DNA of 64,000 bases, from the NCBI RefSeq assembly GCF_012940005.1, contig NZ_SPMX01000018.1:1-64000 (forward strand), written 5' to 3'. The first letter of the stretch is position 1. Each line of letters starts with the position of its first letter. A program made the translations under genes and the position numbers. This DNA is from Candidatus Accumulibacter contiguus (lineage in GTDB: Bacteria; Pseudomonadota; Gammaproteobacteria; Burkholderiales; Rhodocyclaceae). Of this stretch, positions 57,264-64,000 are shown in pieces. The notes under the pieces are model-generated. The model was not told where the DNA came from. It made no database searches and saw nothing but the letters and a program-made list of their open reading frames with translations.

Positions 57264-58487
57264 ATGCAGATCTTCGCCGTTGGCGGTGCGATTCGCGACG
57301 AGCTGCTGGGCTTACCGGTCCAGGATCGCGATTACGTGGTCGTTGGTGCCACCGCCGAGGAGATGCTGGCACGCGGTTTCAAGCCGGTGGGCAAGGATTT
57401 CCCGGTCTTCCTGCACCCGCATTCACATGCAGAATATGCGCTGGCGCGCACCGAGCGCAAGACCGGTCACGGCTACCAGGGCTTTGCCTTTCATACTGCC
57501 CCCGAGGTCACCCTGAGCGAGGATCTGGCGCGCCGCGACCTGACCATCAACGCCATCGCGCGCGCTGCCGACGGTTCGCTGATCGACCCCTATCGCGGCA
57601 TCGACGACCTCGCTGCGCAAGTCCTGCGTCATGTCGGCCCGGCTTTCACCGAAGACCCGGTGCGCGTTCTTCGCCTGGCGCGCTTTGCCGCACGTTTTCC
57701 CGAGTTTACGGTCGCCCCGGAAACCCTGGCGCTGATCCGCAGCATGGTTGCCTGCGGCGAGCTCGACCATCTAGTTGCCGAACGCGTCTGGCAGGAACTC
57801 GCCAAGGGCCTGATGGAAGTCCGCCCGTCGCGCATGTTCGAAGTCCTGCGCGCCGGCGGCGCACTGCTCCGCCTGCTGCCGGAACTCGACCGTCTCTTCG
57901 GGGTCGCGCAGCGCGCCGACTACCATCCGGAAGTCGATACCGGCGTGCATGTGCTGATGGTCGTCGATCAGTCGGCGCAGCGCGCTTGCGCCCTGCCGGT
58001 CCGCTGGGCAGCGCTGCTGCACGATCTGGGCAAGGGCAGCACACCCGAGACCGATTTGCCGCGCCATCCCGGTCATGAGGAACGCAGCGTCGAACTGGCT
58101 GGCGAAGTCTGTGCGCGCCTCAAGGTACCGGTGGACTGTCGTGATCTGGCACTGCTGGTAGCACGCTACCATGGCAAAGTGCACCGTGCTCACGAGCTGA
58201 CGGCGGCGACGATCGTCAGGCTTCTGGAAAATACCGACGCCCTGCGCCGGCCCGGCCGCTTCGAACAACTGCTCGAAGCCTGCGCCTGCGATTTTCATGG
58301 CCGCCTCGGCTGGCAGGAGCGCCCCTACCCGGCTCCGGATCTTTTCCGACAGGCGCTGCTGGCGGTGCACAGCGTAAACGCGGCGGCAATCGCGCGTGCC
58401 TGTCCCGACCGCACACAGATTGCTGCACGCCTGCACGCAGCACGCGTCGCGGCAGTCAGGCAGGCCTTGTCGGTACCGGTGACTTGA
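57264..58487 (+). CDS. cca: Cca, multifunctional tRNA nucleotidyltransferase with HD domain
   Basis: A 407-aa class II CCA-adding enzyme. It begins V-G-G-A-I-R-D-E-L-L-G with metal-binding D-R-D-Y-V-V-V-G, then R-R-D-L-T-I-N-A and the arm region, and a C-terminal HD phosphohydrolase domain with L-L-H-D-L-G-K-G. It adds or repairs the tRNA 3' CCA and has 2',3'-cyclic phosphodiesterase and phosphatase activity in the E. coli type. Confidence 0.94.
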   Translation: MQIFAVGGAIRDELLGLPVQDRDYVVVGATAEEMLARGFKPVGKDFPVFLHPHSHAEYALARTERKTGHGYQGFAFHTAPEVTLSEDLARRDLTINAIARAADGSLIDPYRGIDDLAAQVLRHVGPAFTEDPVRVLRLARFAARFPEFTVAPETLALIRSMVACGELDHLVAERVWQELAKGLMEVRPSRMFEVLRAGGALLRLLPELDRLFGVAQRADYHPEVDTGVHVLMVVDQSAQRACALPVRWAALLHDLGKGSTPETDLPRHPGHEERSVELAGEVCARLKVPVDCRDLALLVARYHGKVHRAHELTAATIVRLLENTDALRRPGRFEQLLEACACDFHGRLGWQERPYPAPDLFRQALLAVHSVNAAAIARACPDRTQIAARLHAARVAAVRQALSVPVT

Positions 58488-58534
58488 GCAAGCCGCAGCA
58501 AGGCCGGCATCATCGTCAACACGGCAAAGAAAAC

Positions 58535-58562
58535 TGGACGGCAAGCCGCCGAGTGCTATAAT
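58535..58562 (+). promoter_or_regulatory. promoter with extended -10 before rhlE
   Basis: TGGACG (58535-58540), 16-bp spacer, TATAAT (58557-58562) preceded by TGC. The -10 is perfect and extended. The resulting leader is about 250 bases to the rhlE ATG. The gap 58488-58818 holds no gene that I can support; the in-frame stretch from 58693 is unlikely to be coding. Confidence 0.7.
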
Positions 58563-58818
58563 GCGCGCCGCACGACGCAGCCACGCCTGCGGCGTGCGAC
58601 GAGCATCGCGAACCTGGCCGTAACTCTCAAGCCCCCTGCCTTCTGGTGTCGATTCATTCAGCGCCGTTCTGGCACAAAGCTTTTGCTGATGGGTGCTGAC
58701 TCCTGTGCATCGAACAGAGTCTGTGTCTCAGCTTTTTCGTTGGTTGGCGTTGCCTTTTTGCTTTAGCAGCGCGCTATGCCGTTACGGCAGTGCGCAGCGC
58801 ATCCACACGAAAGAAAAA

Positions 58819-60240
58819 ATGAATTTTGCAGAAATCGGCCTCCACCCGGCCATCCTCAAAGCACTCACCGATTCCGGCTACAGCGAACCGACAGCAGTTC
58901 AGCAACAAGCCATTCCCGCCGCCCTTGCCGGCCGCGACCTGATGGTTTCCTCGCAGACCGGTTCCGGCAAGACCGCCGCCTTCATGTTGCCGGCACTACA
59001 TCTCTTTGCCTCGCAGCAACGCCCGGCGACGGCCCGCACCAACGCTCCGGAGCGCCGCCCAGGGCCCGCCCGCGGCCATGATCGCCATCGTTTCCAGCCG
59101 GCGCAGCCGCGCATGCTGGTACTGACACCAACCCGCGAACTCGCGCTGCAGGTCACCGCCGCCACCGAAAAATACGGCCGCCAGCTTCACCAGGTGCGAG
59201 CAGTAGCCATCCTCGGTGGCATGCCGTACCCGAAGCAGATGGAACTCCTCGGCCGCAACCCCGAGATCCTGGTGGCCACGCCGGGTCGTTTGATCGACCA
59301 CATGAGTTCCGGCAAGATCGATTTCTCGCAGTTGCAGATCCTGGTCCTGGACGAAGCCGACCGCATGCTGGACATGGGTTTCATCGAGGACATCGAAAGG
59401 ATCGTTGCCGCGACGCCGAGCGCGCGCCAGACGATGCTGTTCTCGGCGACGCTCGACGGGATGGTTGGCGACATGGCGCAGCGCATGACGCGCTCTGCGC
59501 TGCGCATCCAGGTCGATGCAGCTTCGGCGAGGCACGACCACATCGAACAGCGGATGCACTTCGTCGACGATCTGGCACACAAGAACCGCCTGCTCGACCA
59601 CCTGCTGCGTGATGCCACGATCGACCAGGCGCTGGTGTTCACCGCCACCAAACGTGATGCCGATACCGTCAGCGATCGCCTCAACGTCGCCGGCCTAAAT
59701 GCCGCGGCGCTGCATGGTGACATGCATCAGGGTGCGCGCAACCGCACCCTCACCGCGATGCGTCGCGGTCAGTTGCGCATCCTCGTCGCCACCGACGTCG
59801 CCGCCCGCGGCATCGATGTACCAACGATCACGCACGTCTTCAACTACGACCTGCCAAAGGCTGCCGAAGACTATGTGCATCGCATCGGCCGTACCGGTCG
59901 TGCCGGCCGCAGCGGTCTGGCGATCTCGCTGGTCCATCACGCCGAGCAGTTCAACGTCCGGAAGATCGAGCGTTTCACCAAGCAGATGATTCCGGTCGAA
60001 GTCGTTGCCGGTCACGAGCCGACGCGTCGCGCCCCTTCGGCGAATCCTCGTCCGACCAGCAAACCCGCCTGGAAGAGTGGCGAGAAGCGCAACTTTGGTC
60101 AGCCCGCCGGACAAGCCGACAGTCGCTTCAGCAAACCGTCCGCTCCGAGACGCGACGGCGCAGCACGCCCGTCCTACCACGACTCCGCGAAATCCGGTGC
60201 TGGCGCCAGCACTGGCCGCCGTAGCTACGGCGATCGCTGA
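58819..60240 (+). CDS. rhlE: RhlE-type DEAD-box RNA helicase
   Basis: A 473-aa DEAD-box helicase. Q-motif F-A-E-I-G-L-H-P ... T-A-V-Q-Q-Q-A-I-P, Walker A S-Q-T-G-S-G-K-T-A, D-E-A-D, S-A-T, and H-R-I-G-R-T-G-R are present. A low-complexity basic tail (Arg/Pro/Ser) from about residue 390 is typical for RhlE. An insertion of about 30 residues rich in Arg/Pro lies between motifs I and Ia. Long leader and a strong promoter are noted separately; the gene ends in a terminator. Confidence 0.92.
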   Translation: MNFAEIGLHPAILKALTDSGYSEPTAVQQQAIPAALAGRDLMVSSQTGSGKTAAFMLPALHLFASQQRPATARTNAPERRPGPARGHDRHRFQPAQPRMLVLTPTRELALQVTAATEKYGRQLHQVRAVAILGGMPYPKQMELLGRNPEILVATPGRLIDHMSSGKIDFSQLQILVLDEADRMLDMGFIEDIERIVAATPSARQTMLFSATLDGMVGDMAQRMTRSALRIQVDAASARHDHIEQRMHFVDDLAHKNRLLDHLLRDATIDQALVFTATKRDADTVSDRLNVAGLNAAALHGDMHQGARNRTLTAMRRGQLRILVATDVAARGIDVPTITHVFNYDLPKAAEDYVHRIGRTGRAGRSGLAISLVHHAEQFNVRKIERFTKQMIPVEVVAGHEPTRRAPSANPRPTSKPAWKSGEKRNFGQPAGQADSRFSKPSAPRRDGAARPSYHDSAKSGAGASTGRRSYGDR

Positions 60241-60262
60241 TCCATCCTCGCAGCTTCTCGGA

Positions 60263-60288
60263 AAGCCCGCCTTGTGCGGGCTTTTTTT
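60263..60288 (+). terminator. rho-independent terminator of rhlE
   Basis: Perfect 8-bp stem AAGCCCGC (60263-60270) / GCGGGCTT (60276-60283), loop of five, with a T run to 60288, 23 bases after the rhlE stop. Confidence 0.9.
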
Positions 60289-60595
60289 GGCTGCCTGCCG
60301 GCGGCTGAAACCATCCGCCGAAAAAGGGAACACCCTTGCAACTGCCTTGCTTTATCAAAGTTCTTGCTATAGATTGAAGGCGTGTTATTTGGTGCCCAAA
60401 CGCAAATCGATGATGGTGGGACCACCAAGCTAACCGAAGCAAAATCCGAACACACGAATCTCCTGTATGAGTTCTCTGCCCGAGATTGACCCGTCGGGTT
60501 TCGAGGCGGTTGCTTGCCGCGTCATCCATGCTTCTGCGCTATCGTCCAGCAGGTTTGGCACCGCGCTTTGGCCCTAGCGGCAAGGAGAATTGGCG
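60289..60595. other. intergenic region before the DUF1631 fragment
   Basis: No known gene. It contains a weak promoter-like pair (TTGCTT at 60347-60352, TATAGA at 60368-60373, 15-bp spacer) and a 36-codon frame starting at 60467 without a convincing Shine-Dalgarno. I do not call that frame a gene. Confidence 0.5.
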
Positions 60596-61111
60596 ATGTT
60601 AGTTCCCGTTGACAACGTAATCCGGTTTCCCGAAGCAACCCGGGGGTCGACCACCGAGCTCGATCGTCCCCAGACCCTCGTCAAGGCACGCGACCTGATG
60701 GCTCAAAAGCTTTGCGATGCCCTGCGTTCATTGCTTCCCCGACTCGAGGAGGAACTCCTCGCCCGCGGCGACGCCTCGACTGGACGCTTGCAGCGGGAGC
60801 TGTATTACGGCACACGAGACGTGCTCCATGAAAAGGCACAGCTCCTTGAAAGTTGTCTGGCAAGCGCATGGTTGAAACTGTGTGAATCATGGCTCCAGCC
60901 TGCTGACAAAGCCAAGGCATCTCGCGCCATCAGCGAACCGACGGAGCTGCAATTGCTCGATTTCGGCGCAATGGACCAGGAGCTGGCGGTCAAGGCAATC
61001 GCGTCCCGCCTGCAAAGTGCTTGCGACGAAGACCTGTTTGGCGCCGGTCATCGGCTCGCCTTTCTCTGTGTGTGCACGAGCACGATAAATCAGGAGGGAA
61101 TTGCGCGATAA
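60596..61111 (+). pseudogene. DUF1631 protein, truncated by prophage insertion
   Basis: A 171-aa frame (ATG at 60596, AGGAG eight bases before) that resembles the N-terminal fifth of DUF1631 proteins, usually about 700 residues or longer: L-L-P-R-L-E-E-E-L-L near the start and L-F-G-A-G-H-R-L-A-F-L at the end. Similarity stops at codon 157, where phage-end sequence begins (61067), and the frame runs into a TAA at 61109. The remaining part of the gene is not in the window, so it presumably lies beyond the prophage. Confidence 0.6.
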
Positions 61112-61113
61112 AT
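61083..61113. repeat. CGATAAAT direct repeats at the phage end
   Basis: CGATAAAT occurs at 61083-61090 and 61106-61113, 23 bp apart (about two helical turns), each followed by an AGGA-containing A/G-rich stretch. Repeats of this kind near Mu-like phage termini are transposase-binding sites. Confidence 0.5.
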
Positions 61114-61201
61114 GCAGGAAGAGGCGGAATGAAGTGGGGCTTGGCGGGATGAACTTTGCAAAAAACTTCCGCGTAGGGGAACGGTATGAAAGCCGGTAAA
61201 A

Positions 61202-61727
61202 TCACACACGAGAATCAAGATAGTCCTGAAGAACGAGGATGATCTGCTCGATAAGGGGTGCGGGAAGACCTCTCTGCGCGTCCGGAAAAAAGGGGCGCGC
61301 CGGGATGTCGCCCCAGAGGTGCGGGAACCGCGCCTTGGTGCCGCCGAACTGCTGCATGGCGGCGTAGTTCATCGAGGGTCGGACATCAACGGCGTGGCCG
61401 AGGACGCTGTGGTGAAACTGGGTCGAGAGCTGGCCTTCGCCGATCAGCGGCTTCTTGCCGGTCAGCAAGCTCTGCCCCCCGCGCCGACACGGTGCCTCGG
61501 CGCGTAAAATTCTGGGTGTTGGAGTGCAGCATCGCGCGCAGCGTCGAATCCTTGTTCGGCTCCCAGGGGGTGCCGTAGGGATCCTGCGAGACTTCAAACC
61601 GATCCTTGGTGAAATCGACGATCCGTACACCGATTGCATCCAGGGCTGGCGTCGGATCCTGGAAGCGGCGCAACAGGCGGGTCAGCTCGGCGTGGACGCC
61701 GGTGTCGGTGAGGGTGATCTGGATCAT
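61202..61727 (-). pseudogene. Mu gpG-like virion morphogenesis protein, frame broken by one base
   Basis: The N-terminus (ATG at 61727) reads M-I-Q-I-T-L-T-D-T-G-V-H and extends to F-T-R-R-G-T-V-S-A-R; the C-terminus in the next frame has G-Q-S-L-L-T-G-K-K-P-L-I-G, F-G-G-T-K-A-R-F-P and D-I-P-A-R-P-F-F-P, typical of phage virion morphogenesis (gpG) proteins. Removing one base from the run of six C on the plus strand (61475-61480) gives a single 174-aa protein. gpG is a head assembly protein in Mu. Start overlaps the small Cys protein stop. Confidence 0.8.
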
Positions 61728-62011
61728 GGCCGGTCCGGATTCTTCTTCAGGAACTCGGGAATCTCGTAGTACGCAGCCGGGTGGTCGACGAACGGGCGTT
61801 CTTCGTACTGGATTCCCTGGTCGCCGGGAAAAGGTTCGCGGTGCCCGCGATAGGCCCACCACAGTTCGTCCGGGATGCCCTTGGGAAAGGCGGCGCAGGT
61901 GCGGCGATTCGGCAATTCCAGGTGCCGGCAATGGCGGCAGGTGGCGGATGTCGATTCAGTGCTGCGCGTGCCGTCAAGGCGGTTCGGGATTTCGTCGTTG
62001 TCAGGGCTCAT
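61724..62011 (-). CDS. small prophage protein with CxxC motif
   Basis: A 95-aa protein with C-R-H-C and one further Cys at C-A-A-F-P-K-G-I-P, plus aromatic residues in D-E-L-W-W-A-Y-R-G-H-R. The Cys pattern suggests a small zinc-binding fold. It lies between gpF-like and gpG-like genes, overlapping both by ATGA. I do not know a function. Confidence 0.7.
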   Translation of the reverse strand: MSPDNDEIPNRLDGTRSTESTSATCRHCRHLELPNRRTCAAFPKGIPDELWWAYRGHREPFPGDQGIQYEERPFVDHPAAYYEIPEFLKKNPDRP

Positions 62012-63264
62012 CGGGTCGTCCTGGGTGTGCGGGAGTAGCCGATATTATGCGCTGCATTGAACTCGGTCCAGATCATGTGCTCGCGCAGCACGTCGTACTG
62101 ATCCTGCTGGATCATGCCGCTCTCCCTGGCGTGATTGAGTCGCTGAGTGACCTCTTCCTGGATGGACGACCATAGGGGCTGCATCTTCGCCCATACCTCC
62201 GGTCCCCAGAGTTCGCCAGGCGGACGCGCCAGGCGATAACGATAGAGCCGGTCGACGACGTGCATTTCTGCCAGGTCGTGCCAGATGGCCAAGTGCACAT
62301 CTTCCACCGAAAAGGACTGCGGAACACCGGGGTGATTGTGCAGCAAGACCTGCCCCGGCAGTTGTTCCAGCTCGTCCGGAGAAAGCTCGACGGCACTGGC
62401 ATTGCCGGTCTTGTGCAGCCTCTGCTGGCCGGCGGCGTTGAAAACGAACAGGTGTTCTACCTGCGCTCCGGCGATGCGCTCGGCCGCCTGGTCGAGGGTG
62501 TCGTCGAGCGTGCGGCGTTCGGCGAGCCTCTCCGCATCCCCCGCCAGCGCCCGCCCGATCGGTCCCGGAAGCGTCGCCACCTTGCCCGTCACCAGCGCCT
62601 TGAGTTCGTCGGCGACGCTGGCGCCGGGGGTATAGGCGAAGCCGCGGTCGATGCCCTCTGTATCCCCGGCGGCGGGCGCGTTGGCCGGGCCACGGCCTTC
62701 GGCGATGGCGCGCAGGTAGTCGCGCTTGGAGACGGCCGTGATTCGACAGTGGCAGCCCCAGCCGTTAGGCGGAAAATGCGCCTTCCAGAACTCGTGATCA
62801 TGCGACAGCGTCAGGCCGTTCCAGGACTGATGCAGCGGCCGCGGGTGCAGGATGCCGTCGGCGTGCTTGTACTGCCAATAGGGCAGGATCTTGAGCAGAC
62901 CGGGGCTGGTGAGCTGCTGGTATTGTCCGGCGGCATAGCTAGTCGCCATATTGGTCTGGTAGATCACCTTGGTCCGCCAGGCAACACCTGCCTGGCTTCC
63001 CTCGCCGGTCCACCCGGTCCAGCCGTGGCGGGCCACGATTTCCTTGAAATCCTTGCGGAAAACGTTCAGTCCGACGCCGCTTTCGCGGGTTTTGAGGATG
63101 GCGGCATTAAGATCGGCGAGCAGGTCGGCGGCCTGCGCGCCGGCGACAATGAATGATTTGTCGTGCTCGGCTTCGAGAATGTCATCCCAGCGCTGGGTCG
63201 AAAGATTGAGCTTGCGCCGGAAGAACTCGAGCTGCTCCGCGAAGGGCTGGTGATACGTACTCAT
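62008..63264 (-). CDS. Mu gpF-like head morphogenesis protein with C-terminal JAMM-like domain
   Basis: A 418-aa protein (ATG at 63264, overlapping the upstream stop). The N-terminal half is a phage Mu F-like head morphogenesis domain, with F-W-K-A-H-F-P-P-N-G-W-G-C-H-C-R. The C-terminal part carries H-N-H-P, six residues, S-x-x-D (His309, His311, Ser319, Asp322), the exact spacing of RadC/JAMM metalloproteases, with Glu293 as a possible extra ligand. The same motif could make it an isopeptidase-like or protein-processing domain. An ATG at 63285 would add seven residues. Confidence 0.8.
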   Translation of the reverse strand: MSTYHQPFAEQLEFFRRKLNLSTQRWDDILEAEHDKSFIVAGAQAADLLADLNAAILKTRESGVGLNVFRKDFKEIVARHGWTGWTGEGSQAGVAWRTKVIYQTNMATSYAAGQYQQLTSPGLLKILPYWQYKHADGILHPRPLHQSWNGLTLSHDHEFWKAHFPPNGWGCHCRITAVSKRDYLRAIAEGRGPANAPAAGDTEGIDRGFAYTPGASVADELKALVTGKVATLPGPIGRALAGDAERLAERRTLDDTLDQAAERIAGAQVEHLFVFNAAGQQRLHKTGNASAVELSPDELEQLPGQVLLHNHPGVPQSFSVEDVHLAIWHDLAEMHVVDRLYRYRLARPPGELWGPEVWAKMQPLWSSIQEEVTQRLNHARESGMIQQDQYDVLREHMIWTEFNAAHNIGYSRTPRTTR

Positions 63265-63464
63265 CCTTTTTCGACCGGCTGCCATGTGGCGCCGTCCCAG
63301 AATTTCAGCAGGTTTCCGCGGTCATCGCAAACGCGGCCGGCGATGTGCTCCCGGTAAATTGCGCCGATCCGACGGTCCTTTTTAGCGCCTTCGCGGATCA
63401 TGCCCATCGTCACCTGGTTGCGCGGAAACTTCGCCCAGGCCATCGGATCGGAAGGGCCGATCAT
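63261..63464 (-). CDS. small prophage protein of unknown function
   Basis: A 67-aa protein beginning M-I-G-P-S-D-P-M-A-W-A-K-F. It lies between the portal and gpF-like genes and overlaps each by ATGA, which supports translation although I do not recognise a family. Confidence 0.65.
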   Translation of the reverse strand: MIGPSDPMAWAKFPRNQVTMGMIREGAKKDRRIGAIYREHIAGRVCDDRGNLLKFWDGATWQPVEKG

Positions 63465-64000
63465 TGCGCGTGACCCTGCCGATCCCTGGTCGCCTCCTCC
63501 TGCACATCGGCGATGCCGGCCAGCGCGGCCACCGCCAATCCTTGCGCGAGGACGGCACGCAGATCGGCGAGCGGCAGGCCGGCGTAGGCGGTGAGGATCA
63601 TTTGTTGCAGCTCCTCGAGGCTGCTGGCGGCATGGACGATCGACTCCAGATGGTCGATGACCGCCTGCCAGGCGTCTCCGGCCTCGATGGCGAGGCGATC
63701 GGCCAGCGCGATCGCGGGGGGCGGGTCTCCATCCCCGGATACCTGCGGCGACTGCGCAGCGAGCGCGGCACGGGTGGCGGCGGACAAGCCCGGCGTCGCC
63801 CCGCCGTCCAGAACGGGCGGCTTCGCGACGAGCACCTCCTCTCCCTCTTGCGGCGCCGGAATATGCAGCTTCTCGCGCACCCAGATGGCCGGAATCTCCA
63901 TCATGGGCGCCAACTTGGAAAGCGAATCCGCGTACGAGACCAGATCCTCGGGCTGCGATACATCGAATACCAGCCGCGGACAACGCCGCAGGTTATCGAT
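63461..64000 (-). CDS. Mu gp29-like portal protein (DUF935), C-terminal part
   Basis: The frame is open from the right edge of the window to the stop at 63461-63463, about 179 codons. It reads L-S-K-L-A-P-M-M-E-I-P-A-I-W-V-R-E-K-L-H-I-P, typical of the C-terminal third of Mu-like portal proteins, then an Ala-rich tail. The start and most of the protein lie beyond the window. It precedes the gpF-like gene as in Mu. Confidence 0.75.
   Translation of the reverse strand: MDNLRRCPRLVFDVSQPEDLVSYADSLSKLAPMMEIPAIWVREKLHIPAPQEGEEVLVAKPPVLDGGATPGLSAATRAALAAQSPQVSGDGDPPPAIALADRLAIEAGDAWQAVIDHLESIVHAASSLEELQQMILTAYAGLPLADLRAVLAQGLAVAALAGIADVQEEATRDRQGHAQ

Larger units (their letters stand above)
61067..64000 (-). 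mobile_element. Mu-like prophage end with head genes (continues beyond window)
   Basis: From 61067 the sequence changes from the DUF1631 frame to phage sequence starting TG, as expected for a Mu-like transposable phage end. Minus-strand genes for portal, small protein, gpF-like head protein, small Cys protein and gpG-like protein follow, all linked by ATGA overlaps. Protease, tail and lysis genes that should follow gpG are missing on this side, so the element is probably deleted or rearranged. Confidence 0.65.

Noticed and set aside
58671-58690. Sigma-54-like element TGGCAC ... TTGC in the rhlE leader
   Set aside because: The GG to GC distance is 12 bases, not the required 10.
60467-60577. 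36-codon frame upstream of DUF1631
   Set aside because: No Shine-Dalgarno and no similarity that I recognise.

Overview
The window looks like a chromosomal segment of a GC-rich betaproteobacterium, probably Rhodocyclales and close to Candidatus Accumulibacter. The evidence is the gene order mlaFEDACB / ABC-2 exporter / BolA / murA, a kdsD-kdsC-lptC-lptA block, two phasin genes (polyhydroxyalkanoate granule proteins), and an MSHA-like pilus locus. The organism call is inference from gene content; no 16S gene is present. I saw no tRNA, rRNA or CRISPR array.

Layout: 1-252, 3' end of a transposase-like gene. 466-7458, outer-membrane lipid asymmetry (Mla) operon, an ABC-2 exporter pair, a BolA/IbaG protein and murA. 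7612-25195, an MSHA-like type IV pilus locus: a sigma-54 response regulator, MshM, MshL secretin, MshN, MshE, MshG, inner-membrane assembly proteins, pseudopilins, a membrane adenylate cyclase, an opposed membrane histidine kinase and a pilin gene. The pilin gene has a candidate -24/-12 (sigma-54) promoter beside an array of 12-bp direct repeats. 25301-28039, KDO synthesis and LPS transport (kdsD, kdsC, lptC, lptA). 28257-29408, two phasins behind a consensus sigma-70 promoter.

29473-34179 holds a CinA-like protein and hrpA on the minus strand. 34233-40400 is an accessory, partly decayed region: an orphan SulP-type STAS domain, a one-protein TIR / nSTAND1 / transmembrane / FGE-fold gene, a pRiA4b ORF-3-like gene, a restriction helicase with internal deletions, and a possible response-regulator stub. 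40425-60240 is mostly housekeeping: hybrid sensor kinase, dnaE, ParA-like ATPase, TAXI-type binding protein, quinone oxidoreductase, uvrD, HDOD protein, formyl-THF cyclo-ligase, soluble lytic transglycosylase, NDUFA9-like protein, cca and rhlE. From 61067 to the right edge a Mu-like prophage (portal, gpF-like and gpG-like head genes, minus strand) interrupts a DUF1631 gene.

The most interesting points are (i) the pilus locus, which carries its own sigma-54 regulator, kinase, adenylate cyclase and a MshE with c-di-GMP-binding-type N-terminal motifs; (ii) the TIR-STAND-TM-FGE protein, a putative defence or signalling NTPase; (iii) the prophage head protein with a C-terminal JAMM metalloprotease-like motif; and (iv) four genes whose frames are each restored by removing one base from a short G or C run, which may be assembly error or real slippage.
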